Shown here in pieces: positions 21,510 through 31,896 of a stretch of 64,000 nucleotides of DNA. Origin of the DNA: RI-153 sp963721725 (lineage in GTDB: Bacteria; Chloroflexota; Anaerolineae; Caldilineales; Caldilineaceae); NCBI GenBank assembly GCA_963721725.1, contig CAVRLX010000024.1:62001-126000 (forward strand), written 5' to 3'. The notes beneath the pieces are model-generated. The model searched no databases. It worked only from the letters and a program-made list of their open reading frames with translations, and was not told the origin of the DNA. Within the stretch, counting starts at the first letter, position 1. The number at the start of each line of letters is the position of its first letter. The translations under genes were made by a program, and so were the position numbers.

Positions 21510-21551
21510 AAAAGAGTGTGGAGACAGAAGTCCTGTCTGCGCACTCTTTTT
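21510..21551 (+). terminator. Rho-independent terminator after amtB-glnB
   Basis: The outer stem AAAAGAGTG (21510-21518) pairs with CACTCTTTT (21542-21550). The inner stem AGACAG pairs with CTGTCT (21522-21527 and 21533-21538). A U run follows directly. It lies 60 bp after the glnB stop and closes the nitrogen operon. Confidence 0.85.
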
Positions 21552-21748
21552 GCTATTGGAGAGGCGCCATGAAAGCCTGCGTTCAGGCGTAGCTTACACA
21601 TTGCCGCGGCGATACTCTGCCCTACATTTGCCCTAATCGACCTGAGCAGATTTAGCGGTGCAGTTCGCCTCTCGCGGCTAAAACTGCTATACTGTACGCC
21701 ATTATGCAGAGCAGACAGCCCAGAGCGGCTTAGCAAAAGGGAAAGAAG

Positions 21749-23411
21749 ATGGCGATCCATGAACTGGCCGGCAAACCGGCTCCCGATGAGCTTTTGGTCA
21801 ATATTCCTCGGCTGATTGCCGCGTATTACACGAGGCGTCCCGACCCGGAAAATATCAACCAGCGCGTATCGTTTGGCACGTCTGGTCATCGCGGCACATC
21901 ATTGGAGGGCAGTTTTAACGAAGATCACATTTTGGCGATTGCCCAAGCCATCTGCGAATATCGCCAACAACAAGGCTTTGCCGGTCCGCTTTTCATCGGC
22001 ATGGACACCCACGGCCTTTCGGAACCAGCGCTGATCACGGCGATTGAGGTTTTCGCCGCCAATGGCGTCACCGTAGCCTATCAATCGGGCATGGGCTACA
22101 CACCAACGCCGTCGATTTCCCACGCCATCCTGAGCCACAACCACAACCGTGCCGATGGCCGCGGGCTGGCTGACGGTGTGGTGATCACGCCGTCGCACAA
22201 TCCGCCCGAAGATGGCGGTTTCAAGTATAACCCGCCCAGCGGTGGCCCCGCCGGAACCGATGCCACAGGCCCGATCCAGAACCGCGCCAACGAGATCATG
22301 GCGAACGGGCTGCGCGATGTGAAACGAATGCCGATTGCCAAGGCACTGAAAGCTGACAACGTCCACGCCTTTGATTTCATCACGCCTTATGTGGCGGCGC
22401 TGGCCGCGGTGGTGGATATGGACGCCATCGCCAACGCCGGGCTGAAAATTGGCGTTGATCCCATGGGCGGCGCGGGGATTGGCTATTGGGAACCCATTGC
22501 CCAAACCTATGGCTTGAATTTGGAGATCGTCAACCGCCGCATTGACCCGACTTTTTCGTTTATGACCGTGGACAAAGACGGCAAGATCCGTATGGATTGC
22601 TCGTCGCCCTATGCCATGGCAAGCCTGATCGAGCTGAAAGATCGCTTCGACATCGCCTTTGGCAACGATCCCGACTATGACCGCCACGGCATTGTCACCC
22701 GCAGCAGCGGTCTGCTCAACCCCAACCACTATCTCGCCGTGTCCATCTGGTATCTCTTCCAGAACCGGCCCGGCTGGTCACCCGATGCCGCTGTGGGCAA
22801 GACGCTGGTCTCGTCGTCCATGATTGACCGGGTGACGGCGTCGATTGGGCGTAGGCTGGCCGAGGTTCCCGTGGGCTTCAAGTGGTTTGTGGAGGGGCTG
22901 GTGGATGGCTCGTTTGGCTTTGGTGGCGAAGAGAGCGCCGGGGCCTCGTTCCTGCGCATGGATGGCACCGTGTGGACCACAGACAAAGACGGCATCATTA
23001 TGGATCTGCTGGCAGCGGAGATTGTCGCCAAGACGCAGAAAGATCCGGGCGAACACTACGCCGCGTTGGAGGCACAGTTTGGTTCGCCTGTTTATAATCG
23101 CATCGACGCCCCCGCCAACCGCGAACAGAAGAAAGTCCTCTCTAATCTGTCGCCAGAGATGGTGACGCGGGACAAACTGGCTGGCGAGGCCATCACCGCC
23201 AAGCTGACCCGCGCCCCTGGCAACAACGCGCCGATTGGCGGGCTGAAAGTGGTCACCGAAAATGGCTGGTTTGCCACCGCGCCCCTCTGGCACCGAGGAT
23301 ATTTACAAGATCTACGCCGAGAGCTTCCGCGGCGAAACACACCTGCAACAGATCATCGACGAAGCGCAGGATGTAGTGGGAGATGCCTTCCGCGCCGCGG
23401 GGATGAGATAG
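21749..23411 (+). CDS. pgm: Phosphoglucomutase, alpha-D-glucose-specific (one frameshift)
   Basis: About 553 residues, the usual length. The start is ATG 21749 after AGGGAAAGAAG. The family is shown by VSFGTSGHRGTSLEG near residue 42, the phosphoserine loop TPSHNPPEDGGFKYNPPSGG, the metal loop GNDPDYDRHG, the sugar loop GGEESAGASFLR and the phosphate loop APSGTEDIYKIYAE. That last loop is reached only if one C is removed from the C4 run at 23282-23285. The enzyme interconverts glucose 1- and 6-phosphate, linking glycogen or nucleotide sugars to glycolysis. Its TAG stop lies within the first bases of the inserted GxxExxY element, so the natural C-terminus may have been altered by the insertion. 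Confidence 0.92.
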
Positions 23412-23950
23412 AACGCGGATGACACGGATTTGGCGGATAAAAGCGGATTTTCAGAAAAACCGGCTCCGTGGAATCCTTATTTGTCCTGTGTTGAAAAGGC
23501 CACAGTACCGATAGGAGTGCAGAAAATGGCACTGCATCAGTCGGAGTTGACAGGGGAAATTATCAACGCTTTCTACACGGTGTATAACAGTTTGGGATAT
23601 GGTTTTCTTGAGAAGGTTTATGAGAACGCCCTAACCTTTGAATTATCCAAACGTGGATTTGTCGTGGAGCAACAGAAGCAGGTAACTGTTCACTACGAGG
23701 GGCAGATTGTCGGTGAATATTTTGCTGATCTGCTGGTAAACGGACAAATTATTTTAGAGCTAAAAGCAGCGGAAGCGATCAGTGAAGCGCACACAGCGCA
23801 GTTGCTAAATTATCTGCGCGGCACAACCTGTGAAATTGGCTTTGTTTTTAATTTTGGCCCTGAACCCGCTTTTGAGCGCCGGTATTTCAGTAATCAACAT
23901 AAGAAAAATCTGAAGAAAAATCCGCTTGATCCGCACAATCCGCGTTCTAT
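23408..23950. mobile_element. Inverted-repeat element carrying a GxxExxY gene
   Basis: The outer 13-bp inverted repeats are perfect: ATAGAACGCGGAT at 23408-23420 and its complement at 23938-23950. Inside both ends the GCGGAT word is repeated with A/T spacers (left to about 23455, right from about 23905). The 543-bp unit begins exactly at the pgm stop and ends 15 bp before the next mutase. A gene-free relative with 13-bp ends differing at one base lies at 52674-52753. I saw no target duplication. Mobility is inferred from the paired ends and from the empty copy. Confidence 0.65.
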
Positions 23951-23968
23951 TCTGTTGAAGGAGAGATG

Positions 23969-23969
<1 letters not shown>
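23526..23969 (+). CDS. GxxExxY family protein
   Basis: The ATG at 23526 follows AGGAG (23513). The first 115 or so residues are the family core: ELTGEIINAFYTVYNSLG, the naming motif GFLEKVYENAL, FVVEQQKQVTVHYEG, ADLLVNGQIILELKA and AHTAQLLNYLR. The acidic-Lys pattern (ADLLV and ILELKA) recalls PD-(D/E)XK nuclease-like folds, but no activity is established. The last 25 residues (KKNLKKNPLDPHNPRSI) are translated from the right inverted repeat and look non-functional. The TGA overlaps the ATGATG start of the following mutase. Confidence 0.85.
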
Positions 23970-25402
<1,433 letters not shown>

Positions 25403-25422
25403 GGGGAGACTAGACGAAAGAG

Positions 25423-25518
25423 GAGGACGATGGACGGACGAAGAGATGCGCTTAGCATATGCATATTCTCCATGTTCATCCATCATCTTTGGTCCATTGT
25501 CTTTGGTCCATCGTCCTC
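25423..25518. repeat. Palindromic repeat with GAGGACGATGGAC arms
   Basis: Perfect 13-bp arms (25423-25435 and 25506-25518) are 70 bp apart. The right half also contains a 14-bp tandem (TTTGGTCCATYGTC twice, 25489-25516). The same words appear as a lone left half at 48652-48675 (GGACGGAGGACAATAGACG). It fills most of the gap between the mutase and tatD. Confidence 0.7.
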
Positions 25519-25613
25519 TGCTGTCACTTGCGATCTCACATACTTTCGACGCCTATGACTCTGTGATAAAATGAACAATCGAACAGCCCGATAGAGAAAG
25601 TAAGCGAGTTCGT

Positions 25614-26495
25614 ATGGAAGAAGAAGGCACAAACCGGAAGAATCCGGTGCTGGTCGATAGCCATTGCCACCTCGATCTGGAGCAGTTTGAGGCGGATCGT
25701 GACGCTGTCTATCCGCGTGCCTGTGAATCCGGCGTGGCGGTGATCATTGCCCCCGGTATTGATCTAGAACAGTGCCAGACGGCCAATGCGCTCTCTGTCC
25801 GCTATCCTGGGATCTACAGCACGGTGGGGATTCACCCCAATCGTAGCAACCAGTTTGGAATGGCTGTGTTGGATGACCTGCGGCGCTTGGCTGCCCAGCC
25901 TAACGTAGTGGCAATTGGCGAAATTGGACTGGACTATTATTGGGATAAAGTTTCCCCGGCCCAACAGGCAACGGCGCTGCGTGCCCAACTGGAATTGGCG
26001 GCATCCTTGGGGCTGCCGGTGATCATCCACAACCGCGACGCCAGCGAAGATTTAGCCGCTATTTTGGAAGAGTGGAGCCAGAGCAGCGCCACCCGCAATT
26101 CACCCCTTGCCACGCGTCCCTTTTGGGGCGTGTTGCATGCGTTTGGTGGTGATCTGTCTCTGGCGCATCGAGCCTATGATTGGAACTTTGCCCTGGGCAT
26201 CGGGGGACCGGTCACCTTCAAAAACGCACACGCGCTGCATCGTCTGGTTCCTCAGCTAGACCCGAAGCGGCTGATGATTGAGACCGATGCGCCATTTCTG
26301 ACGCCTCATCCCTATCGCGGCCAGCGCAACGAGCCAGCCTATGTGACACTCGTCGCCGCCAAGATCGCCGAATTGCTCGACCAACCGCTCCAGTGGGTGG
26401 CCGAAACCACCACAGCCACGGCGCTGCAATTTTATGGGCTGTCTGATCGTACCCGAGAGTGTGCGGACAGCCATTTTGAACGAGAACGCTTTTGA
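25614..26495 (+). CDS. tatD: TatD family metal-dependent deoxyribonuclease
   Basis: A 293-residue TIM-barrel hydrolase. The metal ligands are visible in order: VDSHCHLD, GEIGLDYYW, VIIHNRDA, VLHAFGGD and IETDAPFLTPHPYRG. TatD enzymes act as 3'-5' exonucleases in DNA repair and RNA quality control. Between the second and third His motifs there is an extra hydrophilic segment (SQSSATRNSPLATRP, coded at about 26072-26113) not usual in the family. It reads like a translated copy of the genome's palindromic-repeat vocabulary. The start at 25614 has only a weak ribosome site (GAGAAAGTAAGCGAG). Confidence 0.9.
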   Translation: MEEEGTNRKNPVLVDSHCHLDLEQFEADRDAVYPRACESGVAVIIAPGIDLEQCQTANALSVRYPGIYSTVGIHPNRSNQFGMAVLDDLRRLAAQPNVVAIGEIGLDYYWDKVSPAQQATALRAQLELAASLGLPVIIHNRDASEDLAAILEEWSQSSATRNSPLATRPFWGVLHAFGGDLSLAHRAYDWNFALGIGGPVTFKNAHALHRLVPQLDPKRLMIETDAPFLTPHPYRGQRNEPAYVTLVAAKIAELLDQPLQWVAETTTATALQFYGLSDRTRECADSHFERERF

Positions 26496-26522
26496 TGAAT
26501 AAAGGTAGAGCCTGGAAAAATC

Positions 26523-27647
26523 ATGGTTCACGGACTTAGCGCCGAGCGCGCCCCTCTTAGCCAATTGACCACTGCCTCACCGAGGAGACCTGTGCTCCCA
26601 GAGGAAACTGCTTATCTGCAAGCGTTGCAGACATCGCAAAATGTGCAGACGTTGTTGGCGCCTGTGGCAAGTGGGCTGAGCCAAGTCGAACAGCACATGA
26701 AAACCGTGGAAACATCGCTCTTTGCGCCCCTGGCCGATGCCTTTGTCGATCTGATCGGCAGTGGGGGCAAGCGCTTGCGCCCGGCGCTGGCGCTCTTGGC
26801 TGCCCATCTGCTCCCCCATCGAGACGGCGAACGCCATGAACAGCCGTTGATCTCGCTGGCGGCGGCGGTAGAGATGTTGCACACGGCCACGCTGGTGCAT
26901 GATGATGTAATTGACGGCGCGCTGTTGCGGCGGGGCGCGCCCACCTTGAACGCCACATGGAATCAGGGTGCAACCGTCATGGCCGGTGATTATATGTTTG
27001 CGCGGGCGGCTCTCTTTTCGGCAGAGACGGGCAACGTGCGTGTGATCCGGCTGTTTAGTGACACATTGCAAATTATCGTGGATGGCGAACTGCGCCAGCT
27101 TTTCGCTCGCAACAACTATGAACAAGAACGTGCCAACTACTACAGTCGCATCTATGCCAAGACAGCCAGTCTTTTCAGCGCAGCCACCGAATCCGCGGCG
27201 ATTTTGCGCGGCATGTCTGACCCGCAGGTTCAGCAACTCAAAGAGTATGGCTATAATTTGGGCATGGCCTTTCAGGTGGTGGACGATATTCTCGACTTTA
27301 CAAGTGATGACAAAACGCTGGGCAAACCGGCTGGCAGCGATTTGCGCCAGGGTACGTTGACCCTGCCCTTTTTCTATTACCTCCGCAGCCACCCTCACCC
27401 ACAGGATGTGGTGGGGATATTGACCTCGGCGCGGGAGCGTGCCGAAGATGGCGACGAATCCGAACTCGATGACACCGTGCGTCAGGTAGTGGCAGACATT
27501 CGCCAGAGCGACGCTATCAATGCCGCTCGCGGCGAGGCTATCGACTTTTTGGATCGAGCAGCGCTAAATCTTGTGGGATTCCCCGAAAGTGTTTACAAAG
27601 TGTCGCTGTTGGGGCTGTGTGCGTTTGTGGTTCAGCGCACTAGCTAA
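26523..27647 (+). CDS. Trans-polyprenyl diphosphate synthase
   Basis: A product of 374 residues if begun at ATG 26523. A GTG at 26592 has a better ribosome site (GAGGAG, six bases away) and would give 351. Isoprenyl synthase motifs are SGGKRLRPALALLAA, the first aspartate-rich motif VHDDVIDGALLRRG, the MAGDYMFARA region and the second motif VVDDILDFTSDD. It makes long prenyl diphosphates for the quinone tail or cell-wall carrier. The residues before the first Asp motif that set chain length (EMLHTATL) fit medium to long products. It follows tatD closely and may be co-transcribed. Confidence 0.9.
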   Translation: MVHGLSAERAPLSQLTTASPRRPVLPEETAYLQALQTSQNVQTLLAPVASGLSQVEQHMKTVETSLFAPLADAFVDLIGSGGKRLRPALALLAAHLLPHRDGERHEQPLISLAAAVEMLHTATLVHDDVIDGALLRRGAPTLNATWNQGATVMAGDYMFARAALFSAETGNVRVIRLFSDTLQIIVDGELRQLFARNNYEQERANYYSRIYAKTASLFSAATESAAILRGMSDPQVQQLKEYGYNLGMAFQVVDDILDFTSDDKTLGKPAGSDLRQGTLTLPFFYYLRSHPHPQDVVGILTSARERAEDGDESELDDTVRQVVADIRQSDAINAARGEAIDFLDRAALNLVGFPESVYKVSLLGLCAFVVQRTS

Positions 27648-27664
27648 AAATCGTTTCTTCTTGT

Positions 27665-27692
27665 TTGACAATCTCTCCGCCTCCGCTACAAT
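27665..27692 (+). promoter_or_regulatory. Sigma-70-type promoter for the sugar ABC operon
   Basis: Consensus TTGACA (27665-27670), a 16-bp spacer and TACAAT (27687-27692) lie about 100 bp before the start of the binding-protein gene. This is the best -35/-10 match I saw in the window. Confidence 0.7.
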
Positions 27693-27790
27693 ATATTGAG
27701 AGCGCGCTCTGATTTTCCCCAATCCTGTTGATAGAGACCCCAACGCGCATTGTCCCAATTTTCTATTTCAAAACTATAAGGAGAGAACGT

Positions 27791-28801
27791 ATGAAGACAA
27801 AGCTGTTTTCGATTTTGTTAACTTTGCTAGTCGGCAGTTTGATTCTAGCTGCATGTGCCGTACCGCAACAGCCCGCGGCCAGTGCCCCCGCCGCCGAGAG
27901 CGGTGGCCAGGAAAGCGCTGCTACTGACGAGAAGCCCTACATTGCTATTGTTTCCAAAGGCTTCCAGCATCAGTTTTGGCAAGCGGTTCGCGCGGGTGCC
28001 GAACAGGCCGCCGAAGAGTTTGATGTAGAGATCACCTTTGAAGGTCCCGAAACCGAAGCCATGGTGGACAAGCAAGTGGAGATGGTACAGGCTGTGCTTG
28101 CCAACAACCCTGATGCGCTCTGTCTGGCCGCGCTGGACAGCCAGGCGTTGATCCCGCAATTGCAAGCCGCCCAACAGGCGGGTATTCCGGTGATTGGCTT
28201 TGACTCCGGCGTGGACAGCGACATTCTTGTCACCACGGCCGCCACGGATAACATTGCTGCCGCTGGCACAGCCGCAGACAAAATGGCCGAGTTGATCGGC
28301 AGTGAAGGCAAAGTGGCGATCATCGTCCACGACCAGACCAGCCGCACCGGTATCGACCGCCGCGATGGTTTCGTCAACCGGATTGAGGCCGAATACCCCA
28401 ATATTGAAATTGTGGATGTTCAATACGGCGCCGGCGATCACCTGAAATCTACCGATCTGGCAAAGGCCATTTTACAGGCCAACCCGGATCTCAAGGGCTT
28501 CTTTGGGGCCAACGAAGGCTCGATTATCGGTGTTCTCAATGCCGTGAAAGAGTTGGGGCTGGAGAATCAAGTGACGGTCATCGGCTATGATTCTGGCGCA
28601 CAGCAGATCGAAGCGATCCGCAGCGGTGTGGAAGCCGGGGCCATCACCCAGGACCCGATTGGCATTGGCTACAAATGCGTCGAGGCCGCGGTCAAGGCGC
28701 TGAACGGCGAAACGCTGGAGCCGATGATTGACACAGGCTTCTTCTGGTACGATGCTTCGAACATTGATTCTGAGGAAATTCAGGCCCGGCTGTACGAGTA
28801 A
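27791..28801 (+). CDS. CUT2-type sugar ABC importer, substrate-binding lipoprotein
   Basis: The start ATG 27791 follows AAGGAGAGAACGT. The signal sequence ends in lipobox LAAC, then comes an Ala/Pro/Gln linker and a periplasmic-binding-protein fold like RbsB: YIAIVSKGFQHQFWQAVRAG, LAALDSQALIPQLQAAQQAG, GIPVIGFDSGVDSD, FGANEGSIIGVLNAV and VTVIGYDSGAQQIEAIRSG. About 336 residues. Proteins of this family bind pentoses, hexoses or related small molecules such as autoinducer-2; the residues seen do not identify the ligand. It is the first gene of a three-gene importer with the ATPase at 28918 and the permease at 30527. Confidence 0.92.
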   Translation: MKTKLFSILLTLLVGSLILAACAVPQQPAASAPAAESGGQESAATDEKPYIAIVSKGFQHQFWQAVRAGAEQAAEEFDVEITFEGPETEAMVDKQVEMVQAVLANNPDALCLAALDSQALIPQLQAAQQAGIPVIGFDSGVDSDILVTTAATDNIAAAGTAADKMAELIGSEGKVAIIVHDQTSRTGIDRRDGFVNRIEAEYPNIEIVDVQYGAGDHLKSTDLAKAILQANPDLKGFFGANEGSIIGVLNAVKELGLENQVTVIGYDSGAQQIEAIRSGVEAGAITQDPIGIGYKCVEAAVKALNGETLEPMIDTGFFWYDASNIDSEEIQARLYE

Positions 28802-28842
28802 TCGCCAGACTGTGCCTTGAAACTGTGCCTTGAATTAGAATG

Positions 28843-28891
28843 AGTAAGGAGTAATGAGTAGGGCTACACGGGTGACTCATTACTCCTTACT
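28843..28891. repeat. GAGTAAT-type palindrome inside the sugar ABC operon
   Basis: Perfect 17-bp arms (AGTAAGGAGTAATGAGT at 28843-28859, complement at 28875-28891). It lies between the binding-protein gene and the ATPase gene. Besides being a dispersed repeat, it can act as the intercistronic hairpin that keeps the binding protein in excess. The word TTGAAACTG occurs just before it (28819-28827). Confidence 0.8.
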
Positions 28892-28917
28892 TATTTTGTA
28901 GTCAAAGAGGACGCAAG

Positions 28918-30420
28918 ATGCAGAACGACATTCTGGTTCAAATGGAAGGCATCGATAAATGGTTTCCCGGTGTCCATGCCCTGGACGGCTGCCGATTTGA
29001 GCTGCGCCGCGGCGAAGTTCACACGTTGGTGGGCGAGAACGGCGCGGGGAAATCAACCATGATGAAGATCTTGGCTGGGATCTATCGCAAGGATGGCGGC
29101 CATATTCGGTTTCAGGCACATGAGATCGATCTGCATAGCCCGCGCGCCGCGCAGGATCTGGGCATTAGCATGATTCATCAAGAACTCAACTTAATGCCCC
29201 ACCTTACCCTGGCCCAGAATATTTTCATCGGGCGCGAACCACGGCGTATGGGCGGGCTGGTGGTGGATGAGCGCGCCCTCAACGAAGGGGCACAACAGCT
29301 TTTCGAGATGATGCACCTGAGACTCGATCCACGGCTGCGCGTTTCCAGGCTCACCATTGCGCAACAACAGATGGTGGAGATCGCCAAAGCGCTCTCGTTT
29401 GCCTCGCAAGTGGTGATCATGGACGAGCCGACGGCGGCGCTCACAGACAACGAGATCGCCGACCTCTTCGCCATGATCCGCAAATTGCGCGCCGAGGGCG
29501 TGGGCATCATCTATATTTCGCACCGGCTGGAAGAGCTAAAGCAGATCTCCGACCGCATCACCGTCATGCGTGATGGCCGCTATATCGATACAGTTGAGAC
29601 AAAAGCTGTCCACATTGATGAGATTATCCGCATGATGGTGGGACGCACAATTTTTGAGGGTGCACCTGAGATTCCCATAGATGACATGCGGACGCCTGTG
29701 TTGGAAGTGAAAAATTTGAACCGGGGCAGCGCCCTGCGCGATATAAACTTTTCGCTGAAAAAGGGCGAAATTTTGGGCTTTGCCGGGCTGATGGGGGCTG
29801 GACGCACCGAGGTGATGCGGGCCATCTTTGGGGCCGATCCGGTGGATTCAGGCGAAATCTCTATTCACGGTCAGCCCGTGCAGATCCGCAGCCCGCGTGA
29901 TGCTGTGGCCCACGGCATTGGCTATCTCTCGGAAGATCGCAAGCATTATGGGCTGGCGTTGGGCATGGATGTGCAGACCAATGTGGTGCTGGCCGCGCTG
30001 GAGAAGTTTACTGGCATGGCCGGATGGGTGAATCAACCCGCCACCGCTCAGACCGCGCAGCATTACGTCAGCGCACTTGCCATCAAAACCCCCGGCATCG
30101 GTCAAAAAGTGCGTAATCTCTCCGGCGGCAACCAGCAAAAAGTGGTGATTGGCAAATGGTTGACCGCAGACACAGAAATCTTGATCTTTGATGAACCCAC
30201 CCGCGGCATTGATATTGGGGCCAAAAGCGAGATCTATAAGCTGATCAACCAATTGGTGCAAGATGGTAAATCCATCATTATGATCTCGTCGGAACTGCCC
30301 GAAATTCTGCGTATGAGCCACCGGATTATTGTCATGAGCCAAGGACGGATCACCGGTGAACTGCAAAGCCACGAAGCCACGCAGGAGAAGATTATGGCGT
30401 ATGCAACGATGTATCATTAA
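28918..30420 (+). CDS. CUT2-type sugar ABC importer, duplicated ATPase
   Basis: A 500-residue protein with two ABC domains, as in RbsA and MglA. Domain 1 has Walker A GENGAGKST, signature-like LTIAQQQMVEIAKAL, Walker B VVIMDEPTAALTD and YISHRLEEL. Domain 2 has the usual degenerate P-loop GLMGAGRTEV, LSGGNQQKVVIGKWL, Walker B ILIFDEPTRGID and MISSELPEIL. The start ATG 28918 follows AAGAGGACGCAAG. It drives the permease encoded downstream and works at the cytoplasmic side of the membrane. A palindromic repeat lies on each side of the gene. Confidence 0.94.
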   Translation: MQNDILVQMEGIDKWFPGVHALDGCRFELRRGEVHTLVGENGAGKSTMMKILAGIYRKDGGHIRFQAHEIDLHSPRAAQDLGISMIHQELNLMPHLTLAQNIFIGREPRRMGGLVVDERALNEGAQQLFEMMHLRLDPRLRVSRLTIAQQQMVEIAKALSFASQVVIMDEPTAALTDNEIADLFAMIRKLRAEGVGIIYISHRLEELKQISDRITVMRDGRYIDTVETKAVHIDEIIRMMVGRTIFEGAPEIPIDDMRTPVLEVKNLNRGSALRDINFSLKKGEILGFAGLMGAGRTEVMRAIFGADPVDSGEISIHGQPVQIRSPRDAVAHGIGYLSEDRKHYGLALGMDVQTNVVLAALEKFTGMAGWVNQPATAQTAQHYVSALAIKTPGIGQKVRNLSGGNQQKVVIGKWLTADTEILIFDEPTRGIDIGAKSEIYKLINQLVQDGKSIIMISSELPEILRMSHRIIVMSQGRITGELQSHEATQEKIMAYATMYH

Positions 30421-30430
30421 AGAAAATGCG

Positions 30431-30482
30431 TAATGCGTAACCCGTAATGCATCACAGAGCACAGATTACGGATTACGCATTA
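30431..30482. repeat. ATGCGTA-type palindrome inside the sugar ABC operon
   Basis: The arm TAATGCGTAACCCGTAAT (30431-30448) pairs with 30465-30482 with one mismatch. The left side continues as heptads ATGCGTA, ATGCGTA, ACCCGTA. It lies between the ATPase and permease genes. Confidence 0.75.
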
Positions 30483-30526
30483 AATATCCATCGTTCCGTC
30501 TCACTGTTCAAAAGGGTAACGCTCCC

Positions 30527-31525
30527 ATGCAAACCACCGCACCTATCGCTGTCCGTCGTCGCCCCTGGTATCAGGGCGATGCTGCCCAGAAAATTTTGGC
30601 CTTTGCCGGGCTGATTACCATGCTCATCGTATTTTCGCTGGCGTCGCCCAACTTCTTCACCTTTACCAATGTGGTCAGCATTCTGCTGGCAACCGCGGTG
30701 AACGGCATCCTGGCCCTGGGCGCAACCTTTGTGATCATCACTGCTGGCATCGACCTTTCCGTGGGCACAGTGATGACGGTCTCCGCCGTGATGATCGGGG
30801 TTTTCACCACAAACATGGGACTGCCCGTGCCGGTGGGCGTGCTGGCCGGGCTGGGAACCGGCGCGCTGGCAGGCTTTGCCAACGGCTTTGTGATCTCGAA
30901 AATGCGTATCCCCCCCTTTATTGCCACGCTGGGTATGCTCTATATTGCCAAAGGGCTGGCGCTGATTATCTCTGGGCTGAAACCGATCTATTTCACCGAC
31001 ACGCCTGCTTTTACCCAGATCGCGCTGGGATCGGTGCTGGGATCGGTCATCCCCGGTTTTAATATTCCCAACGCCGTGCTGATTTTATTTGGGGCAGCCA
31101 TCATTGCCCATCTGATTTTGACCAAAACTGTGTTGGGCCGCTATACCTTTGCAATTGGCAGCAACGAAGAGGCCACGCGGCTTTCGGGCGTCAACGTCAA
31201 TTTTTGGAAGACCGCGGTCTATACGCTGGCCGGAGCCTTTGCCGGGCTGGGCGGGCTGGTGATATCCTCGCGGCTGAACTCGGCGCAACCGGCGCTGGGC
31301 GCAGGCTACGAACTTGACGCCATCGCTGCCGTGGTCATCGGCGGCACGTCGCTGAGCGGCGGCGAAGGCAGCATCCTGGGCACGATTATCGGCGCCTTTG
31401 TGATCAGCGTGCTCACCAACGGGCTGCGTATCCTGGCCGTGCCCCAGGAGTGGCAGATTGTGGTCACCGGCGCGATTGTGGTGCTGGCGGTCTATGCGGA
31501 TACATTGCGGCGACGGCGGTTATGA
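30527..31525 (+). CDS. CUT2-type sugar ABC importer, permease
   Basis: A 332-residue membrane protein like RbsC, with eight to ten helices. Typical blocks are SPNFFTFTNVVSILLATAVN, FVIITAGIDLSVGTVMTVSA, FVISKMRIPPFIATLGML, the IGSNEEATRLSGVNV coupling loop and AIAAVVIGGTSLSGGEGSI. It is a homodimeric channel for the sugar delivered by the lipoprotein encoded at 27791. The start at 30527 has a weak ribosome site (AAGGGTAACGCTCCC). The stop overlaps the first base of a strong hairpin. Confidence 0.93.
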   Translation: MQTTAPIAVRRRPWYQGDAAQKILAFAGLITMLIVFSLASPNFFTFTNVVSILLATAVNGILALGATFVIITAGIDLSVGTVMTVSAVMIGVFTTNMGLPVPVGVLAGLGTGALAGFANGFVISKMRIPPFIATLGMLYIAKGLALIISGLKPIYFTDTPAFTQIALGSVLGSVIPGFNIPNAVLILFGAAIIAHLILTKTVLGRYTFAIGSNEEATRLSGVNVNFWKTAVYTLAGAFAGLGGLVISSRLNSAQPALGAGYELDAIAAVVIGGTSLSGGEGSILGTIIGAFVISVLTNGLRILAVPQEWQIVVTGAIVVLAVYADTLRRRRL

Positions 31526-31557
31526 GAAGTCGAACTTTTGCGAAAAGTTCGACTTCT
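31525..31557 (+). terminator. Hairpin at the end of the sugar ABC operon
   Basis: Perfect 15-bp arms (AGAAGTCGAACTTTT, 31525-31539; complement 31543-31557) have a 3-nt loop and begin at the last base of the permease stop codon. No long U run follows, but the position and strength suggest the operon 3' end. Confidence 0.65.
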
Positions 31558-31896
31558 GGCCTTCTCTGAATCACAACATTTGTCGGACAAAAAACTCGCA
31601 TAAAATTCGCACATTTCTAATCAAGCTGTGCTATACTACCCCTATTATGAGACAAAAAGCGCGTTGGACACCCTTTGCAAATGTCTCCGCTGCTGTCGGC
31701 GCCGCCGTCGGCGGCATGATCGCGCTTAGATAGCCCGCGCCAGCGGAGCATCTTCTCTGCCGGATAGAGCGGGCAACCTGGAAACGTGAAACGTGAAACG
31801 TGATGCGTAATGACACGCACCGGTCACAGTTTCACGTTTTGTATTTCACGCTTCACACTTCACAAATAACAATCTCCACACGAGGAGTTACCCATT
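31558..31896. other. Leader region of leuS, with a possible 28-codon ORF
   Basis: No clear gene lies here. A -10-like TATACT at 31632 precedes a 28-codon frame (31647-31733, starting MRQKARWTPF), which could be a leader peptide or chance. It has only one Leu codon, and I see no T-box sequence. The palindromic repeat at 31781-31862 fills the rest. Confidence 0.3.
31781..31862. repeat. GAAACGT heptad repeat and inverted partner
   Basis: Three tandem GAAACGT heptads (31781-31801) and one GATGCGT (31802-31808) are followed by a spacer. Inverse words TTTCACG appear twice (from about 31830 and 31844), then CTTCACA. The two halves can form a long imperfect hairpin just before the leuS ribosome site. 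Confidence 0.75.

Noticed and set aside
27648..27790. Start of the sugar-binding lipoprotein at 27728
   Set aside because: The extra 21 residues precede a perfect lipoprotein signal, and the ATG at 27791 has the ribosome site AAGGAG.
31647..31733. 28-codon leader peptide for leuS attenuation
   Set aside because: Only one Leu codon and no terminator/antiterminator pair that would couple to it; kept only as a note in the leader region.
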